A stretch of DNA of 64,000 nucleotides from Bartonella raoultii (GTDB lineage Bacteria > Pseudomonadota > Alphaproteobacteria > Rhizobiales > Rhizobiaceae): positions 26,623 through 90,622 of the forward strand of contig NZ_JAIFRO010000007.1 in the NCBI RefSeq assembly GCF_019659805.1, read 5' to 3'. Shown here piece after piece: positions 1 to 9,860 of this stretch; positions within the stretch are counted from its first letter, which is position 1, and each line of letters begins with the position of its first letter. Under the pieces are notes generated by a model. The model did not search any database and had not been told where the DNA came from. It saw only the letters and a program-made list of their open reading frames with translations. A program made the position numbers and the translations under genes.

Positions 1-169
1 CGACCAAATGAAAGATGAGTTGGCTAAGTTAAAGAAAGAGCAGTTTAACTTGCGCTTTCAAAAGGCAACAGGCCAATTAGAAAAGACTGCGCGTGTTAGG
101 CAGGTTCGTCGTGATATTGCACGTGTTAAAACTTTTCTTCGTCAAAAGATAAACGAAAGTAAGGTTTAA
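1..169 (+). CDS. rpmC: 50S ribosomal protein L29, C-terminal part (5' end outside window)
   Basis: Open from the window edge in frame 2 to a TAA at 167-169. The 55 visible residues are the helical C-terminal part of L29 ([19 protein letters not shown] followed by [14 protein letters not shown]). L29 lies at the polypeptide exit tunnel of the large subunit. It sits 11 bases before rpsQ, as in the standard S10 operon order, which supports the call although the N-terminus is missing. Confidence 0.95.
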   Translation, partial: DQMKDELAKLKKEQFNLRFQKATGQLEKTARVRQVRRDIARVKTFLRQKINESKV

Positions 170-180
170 GGAAAGAAGAG

Positions 181-420
181 ATGCCTAAACGCATTTTGCA
201 GGGTGTTGTCGTTAGCGACAAAAGTGATAAGACTGTAGTTGTCAAAGTGGAGCGTCGTTATTCTCATCCACTTCTTAAAAAGACTATTCGGCAGTCTAAA
301 AAATATAAAGCGCATGATGAGAACAATCAATTCAAAATTGGGGATCAAATTTCTATTCAGGAATCTAAACCAATTTCGAAAGATAAACGTTGGATTGTTG
401 TTAAAGACAGTGTAGCGTAG
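181..420 (+). CDS. rpsQ: 30S ribosomal protein S17
   Basis: 79-residue primary 16S rRNA-binding protein of the small subunit. It starts [20 protein letters not shown] and carries the S17 signature around [16 protein letters not shown], about residues 28-43. The length is normal for the short bacterial form. The ATG at 181 follows a purine-rich GGAAAGAAGAG. It is placed between L29 and L14 as in other bacteria. A 143-base spacer to rplN is longer than usual and has no gene in it. Confidence 0.97.
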   Translation: MPKRILQGVVVSDKSDKTVVVKVERRYSHPLLKKTIRQSKKYKAHDENNQFKIGDQISIQESKPISKDKRWIVVKDSVA

Positions 421-563
421 TGAATTAAGTTTATTGTTTTAAAATTGAATAGTGGTTTTTCATTAATAGATTTATAAGTAATAGCTTTGCTGTTGTTTGG
501 CAGGCAAATCCAAGTGTGTTAAAGGCATAACTGGGTATAAGTATTAAGAAAAGGTGGCCAGTC

Positions 564-932
564 ATGATTCAGATGCAAACAAACCTCGATGTTGCCGATA
601 ATTCTGGTGCACGTCGTGTCATGTGCATCAAGGTGTTAGGCGGTTCAAAGCGAAAATATGCTTCGGTCGGTGACATTATTGTTGTTGCAGTTAAGGATGC
701 TATTCCTCGTGGACGTGTTAAAAAAGGTGATGTAATGAAAGCTGTGGTGGTTCGTACTGCTAAGGATATTCGTCGCCCAGATGGTAGTGTTATTCGTTTT
801 GACAGTAATGCTGCTGTTTTGGTAGATAATAAGAAAGAGCCGATAGGTACACGTATCTTTGGACCTGTTCCCCGCGAGCTTCGTGGTAGGAACCACATGA
901 AGATCATCTCGCTCGCTCCTGAAGTATTATAA
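564..932 (+). CDS. rplN: 50S ribosomal protein L14
   Basis: 122 residues, the exact family length, opening [20 protein letters not shown]14 sits at the subunit interface of the large subunit and contacts L19 and 16S rRNA. The C-terminal signature [19 protein letters not shown] is intact. It is the first gene of the spc group here and is followed after 12 bases by rplX with an AAGGAG-type ribosome site inside its own 3' end. Confidence 0.98.
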   Translation: MIQMQTNLDVADNSGARRVMCIKVLGGSKRKYASVGDIIVVAVKDAIPRGRVKKGDVMKAVVVRTAKDIRRPDGSVIRFDSNAAVLVDNKKEPIGTRIFGPVPRELRGRNHMKIISLAPEVL

Positions 933-944
933 GGAGCAAGTATT

Positions 945-1259
945 ATGCAAAAGATTAAAAAAGGTGATAAGGTTGTTGTTTTATCCGGTAAGGATAAAGG
1001 GTGTAGTGGTGAAGTTATTAAGGTGAGTCCAAAGGAAAATAAAGCTTTTGTTCGTGGTGTTAATATGGTTAAACGGCATCAGCGCCAGACACAAAAACAA
1101 GAAGCTGGAATTGTGTCTAAAGAAGCTGCGATTCATCTTTCCAATTTGGCGATTGCTGACCCTAAAGATGGTAAACCTACACGCGTAGGTTTTCGTATGA
1201 ATGCAGATGGTATTAAAGTTCGTTTTGCCAAGCGTTCGGGAGAATTGATTAATGGCTGA
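945..1259 (+). CDS. rplX: 50S ribosomal protein L24
   Basis: 104 residues with an N-terminal KOW motif ([20 protein letters not shown], about residues 5-24), then [13 protein letters not shown]24 is an assembly-initiating protein that binds the 5' end of 23S rRNA. The ribosome site AAGGAG lies just upstream of the ATG at 945. Its last 8 bases overlap the start of rplE, so the two genes are probably translationally coupled. Confidence 0.97.
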   Translation: MQKIKKGDKVVVLSGKDKGCSGEVIKVSPKENKAFVRGVNMVKRHQRQTQKQEAGIVSKEAAIHLSNLAIADPKDGKPTRVGFRMNADGIKVRFAKRSGELING

Positions 1260-1809
1260 AGAAAAACAAGCACCACGCATGAAGATGCATTATTTTGAAA
1301 TAGTTCGTAAAACTCTTCAAGAGAAATTTCATTATAAAAATGCGATGCAAATTCCACGCGTTGATAAAATTGTGGTAAATATGGGGATTGGTGAAGCGAC
1401 TGCTGACTCCAAAAAGCCATCTCTTGCTGCTGAAGATTTGGGTCTCATAACAGGTCAAAAAGCTGTTGTTACTCGTGCGCGTCATTCTATTGCTACTTTT
1501 AAAGTTCGTGAGGGAATGCCGCTTGGGGCAAAAGTTACATTACGCAAAGATCGTATGTTTGAGTTTTTGGATCGTCTTATTACGATTGCACTTCCACGGG
1601 TTCGTGACTTCCGTGGTTTGAATCCCAAAAGCTTTGATGGTCGTGGAAATTTTGCTATGGGTATTAAAGAGCACATTGTATTTCCAGAAATTAACTATGA
1701 TAAAGTTGATCAAATTTGGGGTATGGATATTATCGTTTGTACGACAGCAAAAACGGATGATGAGGCACGTGAATTGTTGCGTGCTTTTAATTTCCCTTTT
1801 CGTTCGTAA
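1252..1809 (+). CDS. rplE: 50S ribosomal protein L5
   Basis: 185 residues. L5 binds 5S rRNA in the central protuberance. Recognisable blocks are [15 protein letters not shown] (about residues 35-49), [19 protein letters not shown] and [10 protein letters not shown]. The ATG at 1252 lies within the end of rplX (8-base overlap in another frame), the normal alphaproteobacterial arrangement. [11 protein letters not shown] is a typical rhizobial N-terminus, which supports this start. Confidence 0.97.
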   Translation: MAEEKQAPRMKMHYFEIVRKTLQEKFHYKNAMQIPRVDKIVVNMGIGEATADSKKPSLAAEDLGLITGQKAVVTRARHSIATFKVREGMPLGAKVTLRKDRMFEFLDRLITIALPRVRDFRGLNPKSFDGRGNFAMGIKEHIVFPEINYDKVDQIWGMDIIVCTTAKTDDEARELLRAFNFPFRS

Positions 1810-1833
1810 CGGCAAATGTAGTGAGGTAAGGTT

Positions 1834-2139
1834 ATGGCAAAAGTAAGTGCCGTTGAAAAAAATAAACATCGTGAAATGATGGTAAAGCGTTATGCTGCAC
1901 GTCGTGCACGTCTAAAAGCTGTTGTTATGGATCAGAAGGTTTCTCTTGAAGAGCGTTTTAAAGCTTCTGTTCAATTGGCGGAATTGCCACGTAATTCTGC
2001 AAAAGTCCGTATTCGTAATCGCTGTGAAGTTTCAGGGCGTCCACGCGCTTATTATCGTAAATTGAAAATGTCACGAATTGCATTGCGTGAACTTGGCTCT
2101 ATTGGTCATATTCCCGGTATTGTTAAATCTAGTTGGTAA
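1834..2139 (+). CDS. rpsN: 30S ribosomal protein S14, zinc-free form
   Basis: 101 residues. This is the long, cysteine-poor S14 type: it lacks the CxxC...CxxC zinc ribbon of the short form and ends with the signature [21 protein letters not shown]14 is needed for 30S assembly and A-site tRNA binding. The ribosome site GAGGTAAGG precedes the ATG at 1834. It is followed 14 bases later by rpsH, as expected in the spc operon. Confidence 0.97.
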   Translation: MAKVSAVEKNKHREMMVKRYAARRARLKAVVMDQKVSLEERFKASVQLAELPRNSAKVRIRNRCEVSGRPRAYYRKLKMSRIALRELGSIGHIPGIVKSSW

Positions 2140-2153
2140 GAGGAGAGTGTTAA

Positions 2154-2552
2154 ATGTCTATGTCAGATCCTCTTGGTGATATGTTAACACGTATTCGTAA
2201 TGCACTTGGTCGAAAAAAAGGTAAAGTGGTTACACCTGCTTCAAAGCTTCGTGCGCGCGTTCTTGATGTTCTTCAGTCAGAAGGTTATATTCGCGGATAT
2301 CATCAGGTTAATTTAGGTGACGGGAAATCTGAAATTGAAATCGAGTTAAAATATTTTGAAGGATTGGCTGCGATTCGTGATATTTCGCGTGTATCAAAGC
2401 CGGGGCGTCGTGTATATGTTTCTGCTAAGTCGCTTCCTCAAGTGGCAAATGGCCTTGGTATTTCAATTTTATCAACGCCCAAAGGTGTTATGGCAGATCA
2501 TGAAGCGCGTGAGCAAAATGTTGGTGGAGAGCTTCTGTGTCGTGTTTTCTAA
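2154..2552 (+). CDS. rpsH: 30S ribosomal protein S8
   Basis: 132 residues, starting [17 protein letters not shown] and ending GGELLCRVF, both diagnostic for S8. It binds the central domain of 16S rRNA and in many bacteria is also the translational repressor of the spc operon. I did not identify a copy of the S8 target helix in the mRNA. The ribosome site is AGAGGAGAG at 2140-2148. Confidence 0.97.
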   Translation: MSMSDPLGDMLTRIRNALGRKKGKVVTPASKLRARVLDVLQSEGYIRGYHQVNLGDGKSEIEIELKYFEGLAAIRDISRVSKPGRRVYVSAKSLPQVANGLGISILSTPKGVMADHEAREQNVGGELLCRVF

Positions 2553-2587
2553 TTATGTTTAGAAAAACAAAAAAGTAGGTTATAATA

Positions 2588-3121
2588 ATGTCTCGTATTG
2601 GAAAAAAGCCCATTTCAATCCCTTCTGGGGTCACAGCTACTGTTGAAGGTCAGCTGGTTAAGGCAAAAGGTCCGAAAGGTGAGCTAAGTTACGTCGTTAA
2701 CGATGAAGTCTTGGTCAAACTTGAGGAAAATGTTATATCAGTTTTACCACGGGATCAATCAAAAGATGCACGCTCTAAATGGGGTATGTCACGATCTATG
2801 ATTGAAAATATTTTTTGTGGTGTGAAGGATGGTTTTGAGAAAAAACTTGAGATTAACGGTGTTGGTTATCGTGCTGCTTTGCAAGGTAAAGATATTCAGT
2901 TGTCATTAGGTTTTTCGCATGATGTGATTTATAAAGTTCCCTCTGGTGTCACTGTAACGGTTCCTAAACCTACAGAAATTGTTATTTCTGGGATTGATAA
3001 ACAACAAATTGGGCAAGTTGCGGCAGAAATTCGTGAGTATCGTAGGCCTGAGCCTTATAAAGGTAAAGGCGTTAAGCATGCAGATGAGCGTATCTTTCGT
3101 AAAGAAGGTAAAAAGAAATAA
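2588..3121 (+). CDS. rplF: 50S ribosomal protein L6
   Basis: 177 residues, typical of L6, which has two similar beta-alpha domains and sits near the GTPase-associated centre. Signatures: [15 protein letters not shown] at the N-terminus and [16 protein letters not shown] (about residues 152-167) near the C-terminus. It is preceded by AGTAGGTTATAATA rather than a strong ribosome site, and followed 12 bases later by rplR. Confidence 0.97.
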   Translation: MSRIGKKPISIPSGVTATVEGQLVKAKGPKGELSYVVNDEVLVKLEENVISVLPRDQSKDARSKWGMSRSMIENIFCGVKDGFEKKLEINGVGYRAALQGKDIQLSLGFSHDVIYKVPSGVTVTVPKPTEIVISGIDKQQIGQVAAEIREYRRPEPYKGKGVKHADERIFRKEGKKK

Positions 3122-3133
3122 GGATCTTGTATT

Positions 3134-3496
3134 ATGCTTTCATCTAAGGACATTCTTCAGCGTCGTGCGCGGCGTGTTCGTCGTAGAATAAAAATGGTTT
3201 CTAGCGATCGTCCGCGGCTTAGTGTTTATCGTTCAAATCAGAATATTTATGCTCAAATTATTGATGATGTGCGTGGATGTACGCTTGTATCGGCATCTAC
3301 TCTTGATGGTGATTTGAAAAAGTCATTAAAAAAAGGTTCTGATAAAGAAGCTGCTTTTGCGGTTGGTAAGTTAATTGCTGAACGTGCGAAGGAGGCTGGT
3401 GTTAATGAAGTGGTTTTTGATCGTGGTGCATATGTTTACCATGGGAGAGTAAAAGCTTTGGCTGAAGCTGCGCGCGAAGCTGGCTTGAATTTTTGA
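3134..3496 (+). CDS. rplR: 50S ribosomal protein L18
   Basis: 120 residues. L18 binds 5S rRNA together with L5 and L25. The arginine-rich N-terminus [11 protein letters not shown], the [18 protein letters not shown] block and the C-terminal [25 protein letters not shown] are all intact. The ATG at 3134 follows AAGGATCTTGTATT. After it comes a 115-base spacer before rpsE, which contains no gene. Confidence 0.97.
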   Translation: MLSSKDILQRRARRVRRRIKMVSSDRPRLSVYRSNQNIYAQIIDDVRGCTLVSASTLDGDLKKSLKKGSDKEAAFAVGKLIAERAKEAGVNEVVFDRGAYVYHGRVKALAEAAREAGLNF

Positions 3497-3611
3497 AAGA
3501 CCTTATTAAAAACAATGAGTAAGGAAAATCTTAGAGTGTTTCATATAAGTTTCTCTAATGTGATAGTAGAAATTTATTGACGTGCTTCCGGAAAAGAAAA
3601 AGGAATGAGGA

Positions 3612-4160
3612 ATGGCACAGAAAGAACGTAGTGAACGAGAAGAGCGTGAGGGTGAATTTGTTGACAGACTTGTTCATATCAATCGCGTTGCTAAAGTTGT
3701 AAAAGGTGGTCGGCGTTTTGGTTTTGCCGCTCTTGTTGTCGTTGGTGATCAAAAGGGGCGTGTAGGTTTTGGTCATGGTAAGGCGCGAGAAGTACCAGAA
3801 GCGGTTCGTAAAGCGACAGAATCTGCAAAACGTGGAATGATTTATGTTCCACTTCGTTCTGGGCGTACATTGCATCATGATCTTGAAGGTCGTCATGGAG
3901 CAGGTCGTGTTTTATTGCGTTCAGCTTCTGCTGGTACTGGTATTATTGCTGGAGGGCCAATGCGCGCTATCTTTGAAGCTCTTGGTATGCAGGATGTTGT
4001 TGCAAAGTCTTTAGGGTCATCCAATCCTTATAACATGGTGCGTGCAACTTTTGATGCGTTGAAACATCAAATGCATCCTAGGGATATCGCAGCTCAACGT
4101 GGTATAAAATATTCAACTTTACAGGCACGTCGTCGGCATTTAGTTGATATGGAAGGATAA
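3612..4160 (+). CDS. rpsE: 30S ribosomal protein S5
   Basis: 182 residues. S5 contributes to decoding accuracy and mRNA unwinding. The double-stranded RNA-binding domain is at about residues 18-80 ([19 protein letters not shown]), followed by [18 protein letters not shown]. The ribosome site AAGGAATGAGG precedes the ATG at 3612. The N-terminal [13 protein letters not shown] stretch is acidic and charged, as in other Rhizobiales. Confidence 0.97.
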   Translation: MAQKERSEREEREGEFVDRLVHINRVAKVVKGGRRFGFAALVVVGDQKGRVGFGHGKAREVPEAVRKATESAKRGMIYVPLRSGRTLHHDLEGRHGAGRVLLRSASAGTGIIAGGPMRAIFEALGMQDVVAKSLGSSNPYNMVRATFDALKHQMHPRDIAAQRGIKYSTLQARRRHLVDMEG

Positions 4161-4191
4161 TTTCTGAGATTATCAGAAAAGGAATGAGGAA

Positions 4192-4398
4192 ATGGTGCAA
4201 AGAAAATCTCAGAATAGTAAAACTGTGACAATAGAACAGATTGGAAGCCCAATTCGGAATTCACAGATTCAGCGTGCAACCTTAAAGGGACTTGGATTGA
4301 ATAAAATACGGCGGCGGCGTGTTTTAAATGATACACTTTGTGTGCGAGGTATGATTTCTAAGGTTAGACATTTGGTTCGCATTATTGATGAAGATTAA
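4192..4398 (+). CDS. rpmD: 50S ribosomal protein L30
   Basis: 68 residues. The core signature is [20 protein letters not shown] followed by [14 protein letters not shown], which is the bacterial L30 fold. The ribosome site AAGGAATGAGG before the ATG at 4192 repeats the one in front of rpsE. The order rpsE-rpmD-rplO is the standard spc order. Confidence 0.96.
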   Translation: MVQRKSQNSKTVTIEQIGSPIRNSQIQRATLKGLGLNKIRRRRVLNDTLCVRGMISKVRHLVRIIDED

Positions 4399-4419
4399 AA
4401 GGTTGCAGGAGTATTTAAT

Positions 4420-4887
4420 ATGAAACTCAATGAACTGAGTGATTGTGAAGGAGCAACAAAAAGGCGGAAGCGTGTTGGGCGTGGTATTGGTTCGGGTACT
4501 GGTAAGACGGGTGGTCGTGGTGTAAAAGGACAAAAATCGCGCTCTGGTGTTTCGCTTAATGGTTTTGAAGGTGGGCAAATGCCTATTTATCGTCGTTTGC
4601 CAAAGCGTGGATTTAAAAATTACTTTGCCAAAAGCTATAATGAAGTTTCACTAGGAAGAATTCAGTTGGCTGTTGATTCCGGAAAGTTAAATGTTGAGAA
4701 GCCTGTTGATGCTGTTGCTTTGAAAGAGGCAGGTATTATCCGCCGTGTAAAGGATGGGATTCGTCTTCTTTCTGATGGTACGTTAAAAGATAAGATTATT
4801 TTTCATGTATCTGGTGCTTCTGAAGCTGCTCGTATCAAAGTTGAAAAAGCTGGTGGTCAGGTTATTATTCCTGAAGTTGCTCGATAA
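4420..4887 (+). CDS. rplO: 50S ribosomal protein L15
   Basis: 155 residues. L15 is a late-assembly 23S rRNA-binding protein. The glycine/arginine-rich extended N-terminus ([20 protein letters not shown]) and the C-terminal block [15 protein letters not shown] are both typical. The ribosome site GCAGGAG lies upstream of the ATG at 4420. A 160-base spacer separates it from secY and holds no recognisable gene. Confidence 0.97.
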   Translation: MKLNELSDCEGATKRRKRVGRGIGSGTGKTGGRGVKGQKSRSGVSLNGFEGGQMPIYRRLPKRGFKNYFAKSYNEVSLGRIQLAVDSGKLNVEKPVDAVALKEAGIIRRVKDGIRLLSDGTLKDKIIFHVSGASEAARIKVEKAGGQVIIPEVAR

Positions 4888-5047
4888 AATTTTATGGTAT
4901 GAATGATGGTTTAGAGAGGGGATGTCTCTTTTCATGATATCTTTTCTGAAGGGTTCTTTCGATTTGCATTTATTTGTGTATAACGATATAAATTAAAGAG
5001 TTATACTTCTATGATTCCAAAGAGCTTATGTACGTGGGAGACGTTTT

Positions 5048-6394
5048 ATGGCATCAGCAGCAGAGCAGTTTGCTTCCAATATAAACTTTGGTACTTTTTC
5101 TCGTGCGACTGAATTAAAGCAGCGCATTTGGTTCACATTAGCTGCACTTCTTGTATACCGCTTTGGTACTTATATCTCCCTTCCTGGTATTAATATTGAT
5201 GCTTTACGGCAAACGTTTGAACATCATGCATCCGGTGTGTTGGGGCTCTTTAATATGTTTGCTGGAGGTGCTGTTGGGCGTATGGCAATTTTTGCGCTAG
5301 GAATTATGCCTTATATATCAGCATCTATTATTGTTCAGTTATTAACTTCTATTATTCCTTCTTTAGAGTCTCTTAAAAAAGAAGGTGAGTTAGGTCGTAA
5401 GATTATTAATCAATATACCCGCTATGTAACAGTAGTATTGGCAATTTTGCAAGCTTTTGGTATTGCGGTTGCACTTGAAACAGGCATAGGAACAGGGCTT
5501 CATATTGTTATGGAACCAGGTTTAATGTTCCGTATTTCTTCTGTTATCACACTGGTTGGTGGAACGATGTTTCTTATGTGGCTTGGTGAACAAATCACGT
5601 CACGTGGAGTAGGTAATGGGGTTTCTCTTATTATTTTTACTGGAATTGTAGCAAATTTTCCTTCTACTTTTGCCCAACTTTTGACTGCGCATAGTCAGGC
5701 TGATTTATCAACTTTTCTTCTTATAGTTATTATGTTTATTGCTGTTTCTGTTATTGGAATTATCGTTTTTGTAGAACGTGCGCAACGGCGAATTCTTATT
5801 CAGTACCCAAAACGTCAAGTTGGTAATCAGATGTTTCAAGGTGATATGTCTCACCTTCCTTTAAAGCTAAATACGGCTGGTGTTATTCCACCAATTTTTG
5901 CTTCATCTTTGTTATTGTTACCAGCAACGATTAATAATTTTTCTGACAAAATGCCACAGTGGGTTCAAGCTATTTCTTATTCTTTAAGTCATGGACAGCC
6001 ACTTTATATGCTTATCTATGCATTTTTGATGGCGTTTTTTTGTTTTTTTTATACGGCAATTGTGTTTAACCCAAGTGATACGGCTGATCAGTTAAAAAAG
6101 CATTCTGGTTTTATTCCAGGCATACGTCCTGGTGAGCGTACAGCTGAATATATAGATTATGTTTTGACGCGTATTACTGTTGTGGGAGCAATTTATATTA
6201 TATTGGTTTGTTTACTACCTGAGTTTATGATATCTACACTACAGGTTCCTTTTTATCTTGGAGGAACGTCGTTGTTGATTGTTGTTACTGTTACACTTGA
6301 TACAGTTGCTCAAATTCAGGGACATCTTGTAGCTCACCAATATGAAGGGTTGATTAAAAAATCAAAACTTCGTGGAGGTAAGAGGAAACGATGA
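5048..6394 (+). CDS. secY: Protein translocase subunit SecY
   Basis: 448 residues of the channel subunit of the SecYEG translocon in the inner membrane. Ten transmembrane segments can be read. Characteristic stretches include [20 protein letters not shown] (plug region, second segment) and [18 protein letters not shown] (cytosolic loop before the last segments). The ATG at 5048 follows GTGGGAGACG. Its stop overlaps the adk start (ATGA at 6391-6394), so adk is probably translationally coupled to it. Confidence 0.97.
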   Translation: MASAAEQFASNINFGTFSRATELKQRIWFTLAALLVYRFGTYISLPGINIDALRQTFEHHASGVLGLFNMFAGGAVGRMAIFALGIMPYISASIIVQLLTSIIPSLESLKKEGELGRKIINQYTRYVTVVLAILQAFGIAVALETGIGTGLHIVMEPGLMFRISSVITLVGGTMFLMWLGEQITSRGVGNGVSLIIFTGIVANFPSTFAQLLTAHSQADLSTFLLIVIMFIAVSVIGIIVFVERAQRRILIQYPKRQVGNQMFQGDMSHLPLKLNTAGVIPPIFASSLLLLPATINNFSDKMPQWVQAISYSLSHGQPLYMLIYAFLMAFFCFFYTAIVFNPSDTADQLKKHSGFIPGIRPGERTAEYIDYVLTRITVVGAIYIILVCLLPEFMISTLQVPFYLGGTSLLIVVTVTLDTVAQIQGHLVAHQYEGLIKKSKLRGGKRKR

Positions 6395-6969
6395 GAATTG
6401 TTCTGTTAGGGCCTCCAGGAGCTGGAAAAGGTACACAAGCTAAGATGTTGATTAAGGAATATCATATTCCTCAGTTGTCAACAGGTGATATGTTGCGTGA
6501 AGCTATTGTTAAAGAAACGGAAGTTGGTAAAGAAGCTAAAGTTATTATGAATTCTGGTGCTTTGGTGTCTGATAATATTGTGAATCAGATTGTATCGGAT
6601 AGGATTGATGAAAGTGATTGTATAAACGGTTTTATTTTGGATGGCTATCCACGCACTGTGGCTCAGGCAGAGGCTTTGCAGGAGATTTTGAAATCAAAAA
6701 ATATGAATCTTGATGCTGTTATTGAGCTAAAAGTAGATGAGGATGCATTAATTGAACGCATGAAAAAGCGTGTTCAAGCTACGATAGCTGCTGGTGGTCA
6801 AGTTCGTTCAGATGATAATCCAGTTGCTTTTGCAAAGAGGTTGGTAGAATATCGTGAAAAAACGGCACCTTTATCTGAGTTTTATTCCGAGAAGGGATTG
6901 TTGAAGAAAGTAGATGGGATGATCGATATTAATGAGGTCTCACATATGATAAAAAAGATTCTTCAATGA
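6391..6969 (+). CDS. adk: Adenylate kinase, short-lid form
   Basis: 192 residues; interconverts ATP + AMP and 2 ADP. The P-loop [10 protein letters not shown] is at residues 7-16, the AMP-binding region is [11 protein letters not shown], and DGYPRT (about residues 84-89) is the family signature. The LID is the short form without a zinc ribbon, as in Rhizobiales, which explains the length compared with about 214 residues in enterobacteria. Its ATG overlaps the secY stop and the ribosome site GGAGGTAAGAGG lies in secY. Confidence 0.97.
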   Translation: MRIVLLGPPGAGKGTQAKMLIKEYHIPQLSTGDMLREAIVKETEVGKEAKVIMNSGALVSDNIVNQIVSDRIDESDCINGFILDGYPRTVAQAEALQEILKSKNMNLDAVIELKVDEDALIERMKKRVQATIAAGGQVRSDDNPVAFAKRLVEYREKTAPLSEFYSEKGLLKKVDGMIDINEVSHMIKKILQ

Positions 6970-7149
6970 GGTTTTTTTTGGGAAATAAATGAAAAGAGTT
7001 GACTTTTTCGATGAAATCTATCAAAAACTGCTTTGATTTATTTCAATAAAATAATGGGATTCGGAAAATTCTATGCTGAATCGCTTTTTTCTGTAAAGTA
7101 TAGAAGGTACTTTATGGGTGTTTTTTTAGTATAACCAAGGAGAACAGGC

Positions 7150-7518
7150 GTGGCTCGTATTGCTGGTGTCAATATCCCAACAAATAAGCGTGTAATTATT
7201 GCACTTCAGTATATTCATGGGATTGGACCAAAATTTGCGCAAGAAATTACTAAAAGAGTTGGTATTCCTACGGGGCGACGTGTGCATGAGCTTTCAGATG
7301 CGGAAGTATTGCAAATTCGTGAGGCGATTGATCAGGGATATCAAGTTGAGGGAGATTTGCGTCGTGAAGTTGCAATGAATGTGAAGCGTTTGATGGATCT
7401 TGGTTGCTATAGAGGATTACGTCATCGCCGCTCTTTACCTGTTCGTGGGCAACGTACACATACAAATGCGCGTACCCGTAAAGGTCCGGCTAAGGCAATT
7501 GCTGGTAAGAAAAAATAA
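7150..7518 (+). CDS. rpsM: 30S ribosomal protein S13
   Basis: 122 residues starting at GTG 7150 (protein [14 protein letters not shown]...), eight bases after the site AAGGAGA. The signature [20 protein letters not shown] at about residues 91-110 is complete. S13 sits in the 30S head and contacts the P-site tRNA. The 180-base gap after adk contains no gene and may carry an alpha-operon promoter. In many rhizobia rpsM follows adk directly, as here. Confidence 0.97.
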   Translation: MARIAGVNIPTNKRVIIALQYIHGIGPKFAQEITKRVGIPTGRRVHELSDAEVLQIREAIDQGYQVEGDLRREVAMNVKRLMDLGCYRGLRHRRSLPVRGQRTHTNARTRKGPAKAIAGKKK

Positions 7519-7641
7519 TAATTTTTTAAAAGAAGAATTTTATTTTTTTTAGATATTTTGTTTCTTGCTTAAGTTTTGCAAGAAGTGAGAAGGTGGAGCT
7601 GCTGATATTACGGCAGTGAGGAGATCGTTGAAAGGAAAGTT

Positions 7642-8031
7642 ATGGCAAAAGAAGCCACGCGTGTTCGTCGTCGCGAGCGAAAAAATATTTCATCAGGTGT
7701 TGTGCATATCAATTCAACATTTAATAATACAATGATTACCATTACGGATGCTCAGGGAAATACAATTGCATGGTCTTCCGCTGGTGCTCAAGGTTTTAAG
7801 GGATCTAGAAAGTCTACACCTTTTGCAGCGCAGGTGGCTGCTGAGGATTGTGCTAAAAAAGCGCAAGAACATGGTATGCGTTCTTTGGAAGTTGAGGTTT
7901 GTGGTCCTGGATCAGGTCGTGAGTCCGCTTTACGTGCGTTGCAATCTGTTGGTTTTGTTATTACTTCTATTCGTGATGTAACACCGATTCCTCATAACGG
8001 ATGTCGTCCACGTAAAAGACGGCGTGTTTAA
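7642..8031 (+). CDS. rpsK: 30S ribosomal protein S11
   Basis: 129 residues. S11 forms part of the platform near the mRNA exit. Signatures are [18 protein letters not shown] (about residues 24-41) and the basic tail [16 protein letters not shown]. The ATG at 7642 is preceded by GAAAGGAAAG. It lies between rpsM and rpoA, as in alpha operons that lack rpsD at this position. Confidence 0.97.
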   Translation: MAKEATRVRRRERKNISSGVVHINSTFNNTMITITDAQGNTIAWSSAGAQGFKGSRKSTPFAAQVAAEDCAKKAQEHGMRSLEVEVCGPGSGRESALRALQSVGFVITSIRDVTPIPHNGCRPRKRRRV

Positions 8032-8126
8032 TTCGGGTATTGTTTTTTGTTGTTAGAGCCTTCTCTAATGTTCACACTGACCGTTACGATTGAATGGTGA
8101 CGGAGCGAAAGAACGGGAATAAAAAT

Positions 8127-9140
8127 ATGATCCAGAAAAACTGGCAGGAACTGATTAAACCCAATAAGGTTGAATTTTATACGCATGATAATCCAAATGT
8201 TTCAAGTGTGGTTGCAGAGCCTCTTGAGCGTGGTTTTGGTTTAACATTAGGAAATGCACTTCGTCGTGTTTTGTTGTCATCGCTTCGTGGTGCTGCGATT
8301 ACTGCTGTGCAGATTGATGGTGTTTTACATGAATTTTCATCAATTCCAGGTGTTCGTGAGGATGTTACAGATATTATCCTTAATATAAAAGAAATTGCAC
8401 TTCGTATGCAGGAAGAGGGGCCTAAACGTGTCGTTGTTTGTAAAGAGGGTCCTGGTGTTGTGAAAGCAGGGGATATCAGTACTGTTGGAGATATGGAAAT
8501 TCTGAATCCAGAACATGTTATTTGTACACTTGATGAAGGTGCTGAGATTCGTATGGAGTTTATTATCAATTCAGGAAAAGGATATGTTCCATCTGATCGC
8601 AATTGTGTGGATGATGCGCGTATAGGCCTTATTCCTGTTGATAGTCTGTATTCACCAATTCGTAAAGTTTCTTATAAAGTAGAGAACACGCGTGAAGGTC
8701 AAGTTTTGGATTATGATAAATTAACACTTACAATTGAAACAAATGGTGCTGTTACTGGGGAAGATGCTGTTGCTTTTGCGGCACGTATTTTACAGGATCA
8801 ATTGTCATTGTTTGTTAATTTTGATGAGCCGGAAAAGGAAGTTGTTGAAGAAGCTGATTCGGAACTTGCTTTTAATCCTGCACTTCTGAAAAAAGTAGAT
8901 GAGTTAGAATTATCTGTTCGTTCGGCGAATTGTCTTAAAAATGATAATATCGTCTATATTGGTGATCTTATTCAAAAGACGGAATCTGATATGCTTAGGA
9001 CACCAAATTTTGGTCGGAAATCTTTAAATGAGATTAAAGAAGTTTTAGCATGTATGGGGTTGCACCTTGGTATGGAAATTCCTGCATGGCCACCTGAAAA
9101 CATTGATGATCTTGCAAAACGCTATGAAGATCAGTATTAA
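8127..9140 (+). CDS. rpoA: RNA polymerase alpha subunit
   Basis: 337 residues from the ATG at 8127. An in-frame ATG exists 33 bases upstream (8094), but [17 protein letters not shown] is the usual alphaproteobacterial N-terminus. The N-terminal assembly domain contains [18 protein letters not shown] (about residues 36-53). After an acidic linker the C-terminal domain ([11 protein letters not shown]... [14 protein letters not shown]) binds UP elements and activators. It assembles as the dimer that nucleates core RNA polymerase. Confidence 0.97.
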   Translation: MIQKNWQELIKPNKVEFYTHDNPNVSSVVAEPLERGFGLTLGNALRRVLLSSLRGAAITAVQIDGVLHEFSSIPGVREDVTDIILNIKEIALRMQEEGPKRVVVCKEGPGVVKAGDISTVGDMEILNPEHVICTLDEGAEIRMEFIINSGKGYVPSDRNCVDDARIGLIPVDSLYSPIRKVSYKVENTREGQVLDYDKLTLTIETNGAVTGEDAVAFAARILQDQLSLFVNFDEPEKEVVEEADSELAFNPALLKKVDELELSVRSANCLKNDNIVYIGDLIQKTESDMLRTPNFGRKSLNEIKEVLACMGLHLGMEIPAWPPENIDDLAKRYEDQY

Positions 9141-9164
9141 TATTATAATTTAAGGAGAAGGCTT

Positions 9165-9593
9165 ATGCGCCATAATAAGTCAGGCCGCAAGTTGAATCGG
9201 ACTGCTAGCCACCGTAAAGCGATGTTTGCAAATATGGCGATTTCGCTAATTGAACATGAGCAGATTGTGACAACCCTTCCAAAGGCTAAAGAGATTCGTC
9301 CTATTGTTGAAAAATTAGTCACTCTTGGTAAACGTGGTGGTTTACATGCACGTCGACAAGCAATTGCAGCTCTTCGTGATACTGGAAAAGTTGCAAAATT
9401 ATTTGATACACTTGCACCGCGTTATGCAGAACGTAAGGGTGGATATTTACGTATTATGAAAGCAGGATTTCGTTCAGGTGATAATGCTCCAATGGCTGTT
9501 ATAGAGTTTGTGGATCGTGATGTTGATGCAAAAGGTGCTATAGATCGCGTGCGAATGGAAAGTTCTAGTAATGAAAAAGAAGTTTCTTCATAA
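9165..9593 (+). CDS. rplQ: 50S ribosomal protein L17
   Basis: 142 residues starting [20 protein letters not shown], the L17 N-terminal signature. The ribosome site AAGGAGAAGG precedes the ATG at 9165. It is the last gene of the alpha operon, 24 bases after rpoA, and is followed by an intrinsic terminator at 9622-9649. Confidence 0.97.
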   Translation: MRHNKSGRKLNRTASHRKAMFANMAISLIEHEQIVTTLPKAKEIRPIVEKLVTLGKRGGLHARRQAIAALRDTGKVAKLFDTLAPRYAERKGGYLRIMKAGFRSGDNAPMAVIEFVDRDVDAKGAIDRVRMESSSNEKEVSS

Positions 9594-9621
9594 GTTTGTC
9601 GTTTTGTTGAATTTTAAAAAG

Positions 9622-9649
9622 CCGTCTTTCTTAGACGGTTTTTTTTTGC
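9622..9649 (+). terminator. Intrinsic terminator closing the alpha operon
   Basis: A perfect 6-bp GC-rich stem (CCGTCT at 9622-9627, AGACGG at 9633-9638) with a 5-base loop is followed by nine T residues. It lies 28 bases after the rplQ stop, so it most likely ends the long ribosomal-protein transcript. Confidence 0.9.
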
Positions 9650-9860
9650 CTGTTGTAAAATGAGTTTTGTTTGATATGTAAGCATAAGAAGAGGTTGCAA
9701 TATATTGAATTATTTTATTTTTATAACATTTATTATTTAGAGAGGTTGTTTTTATTTTTAATTATAAATATTAATGGATATCTTTTGATATTACATTGAG
9801 GAATGTATTGTTTATCTTATGAATGTTTAAGGAATATTTTGATTTTATAAGGAGTGAGTC

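Noticed and set aside
569..907. Open frames antisense to ribosomal protein genes
   Set aside because: They are shadows of highly biased coding sequence on the other strand, with no start context and no similarity to known families.
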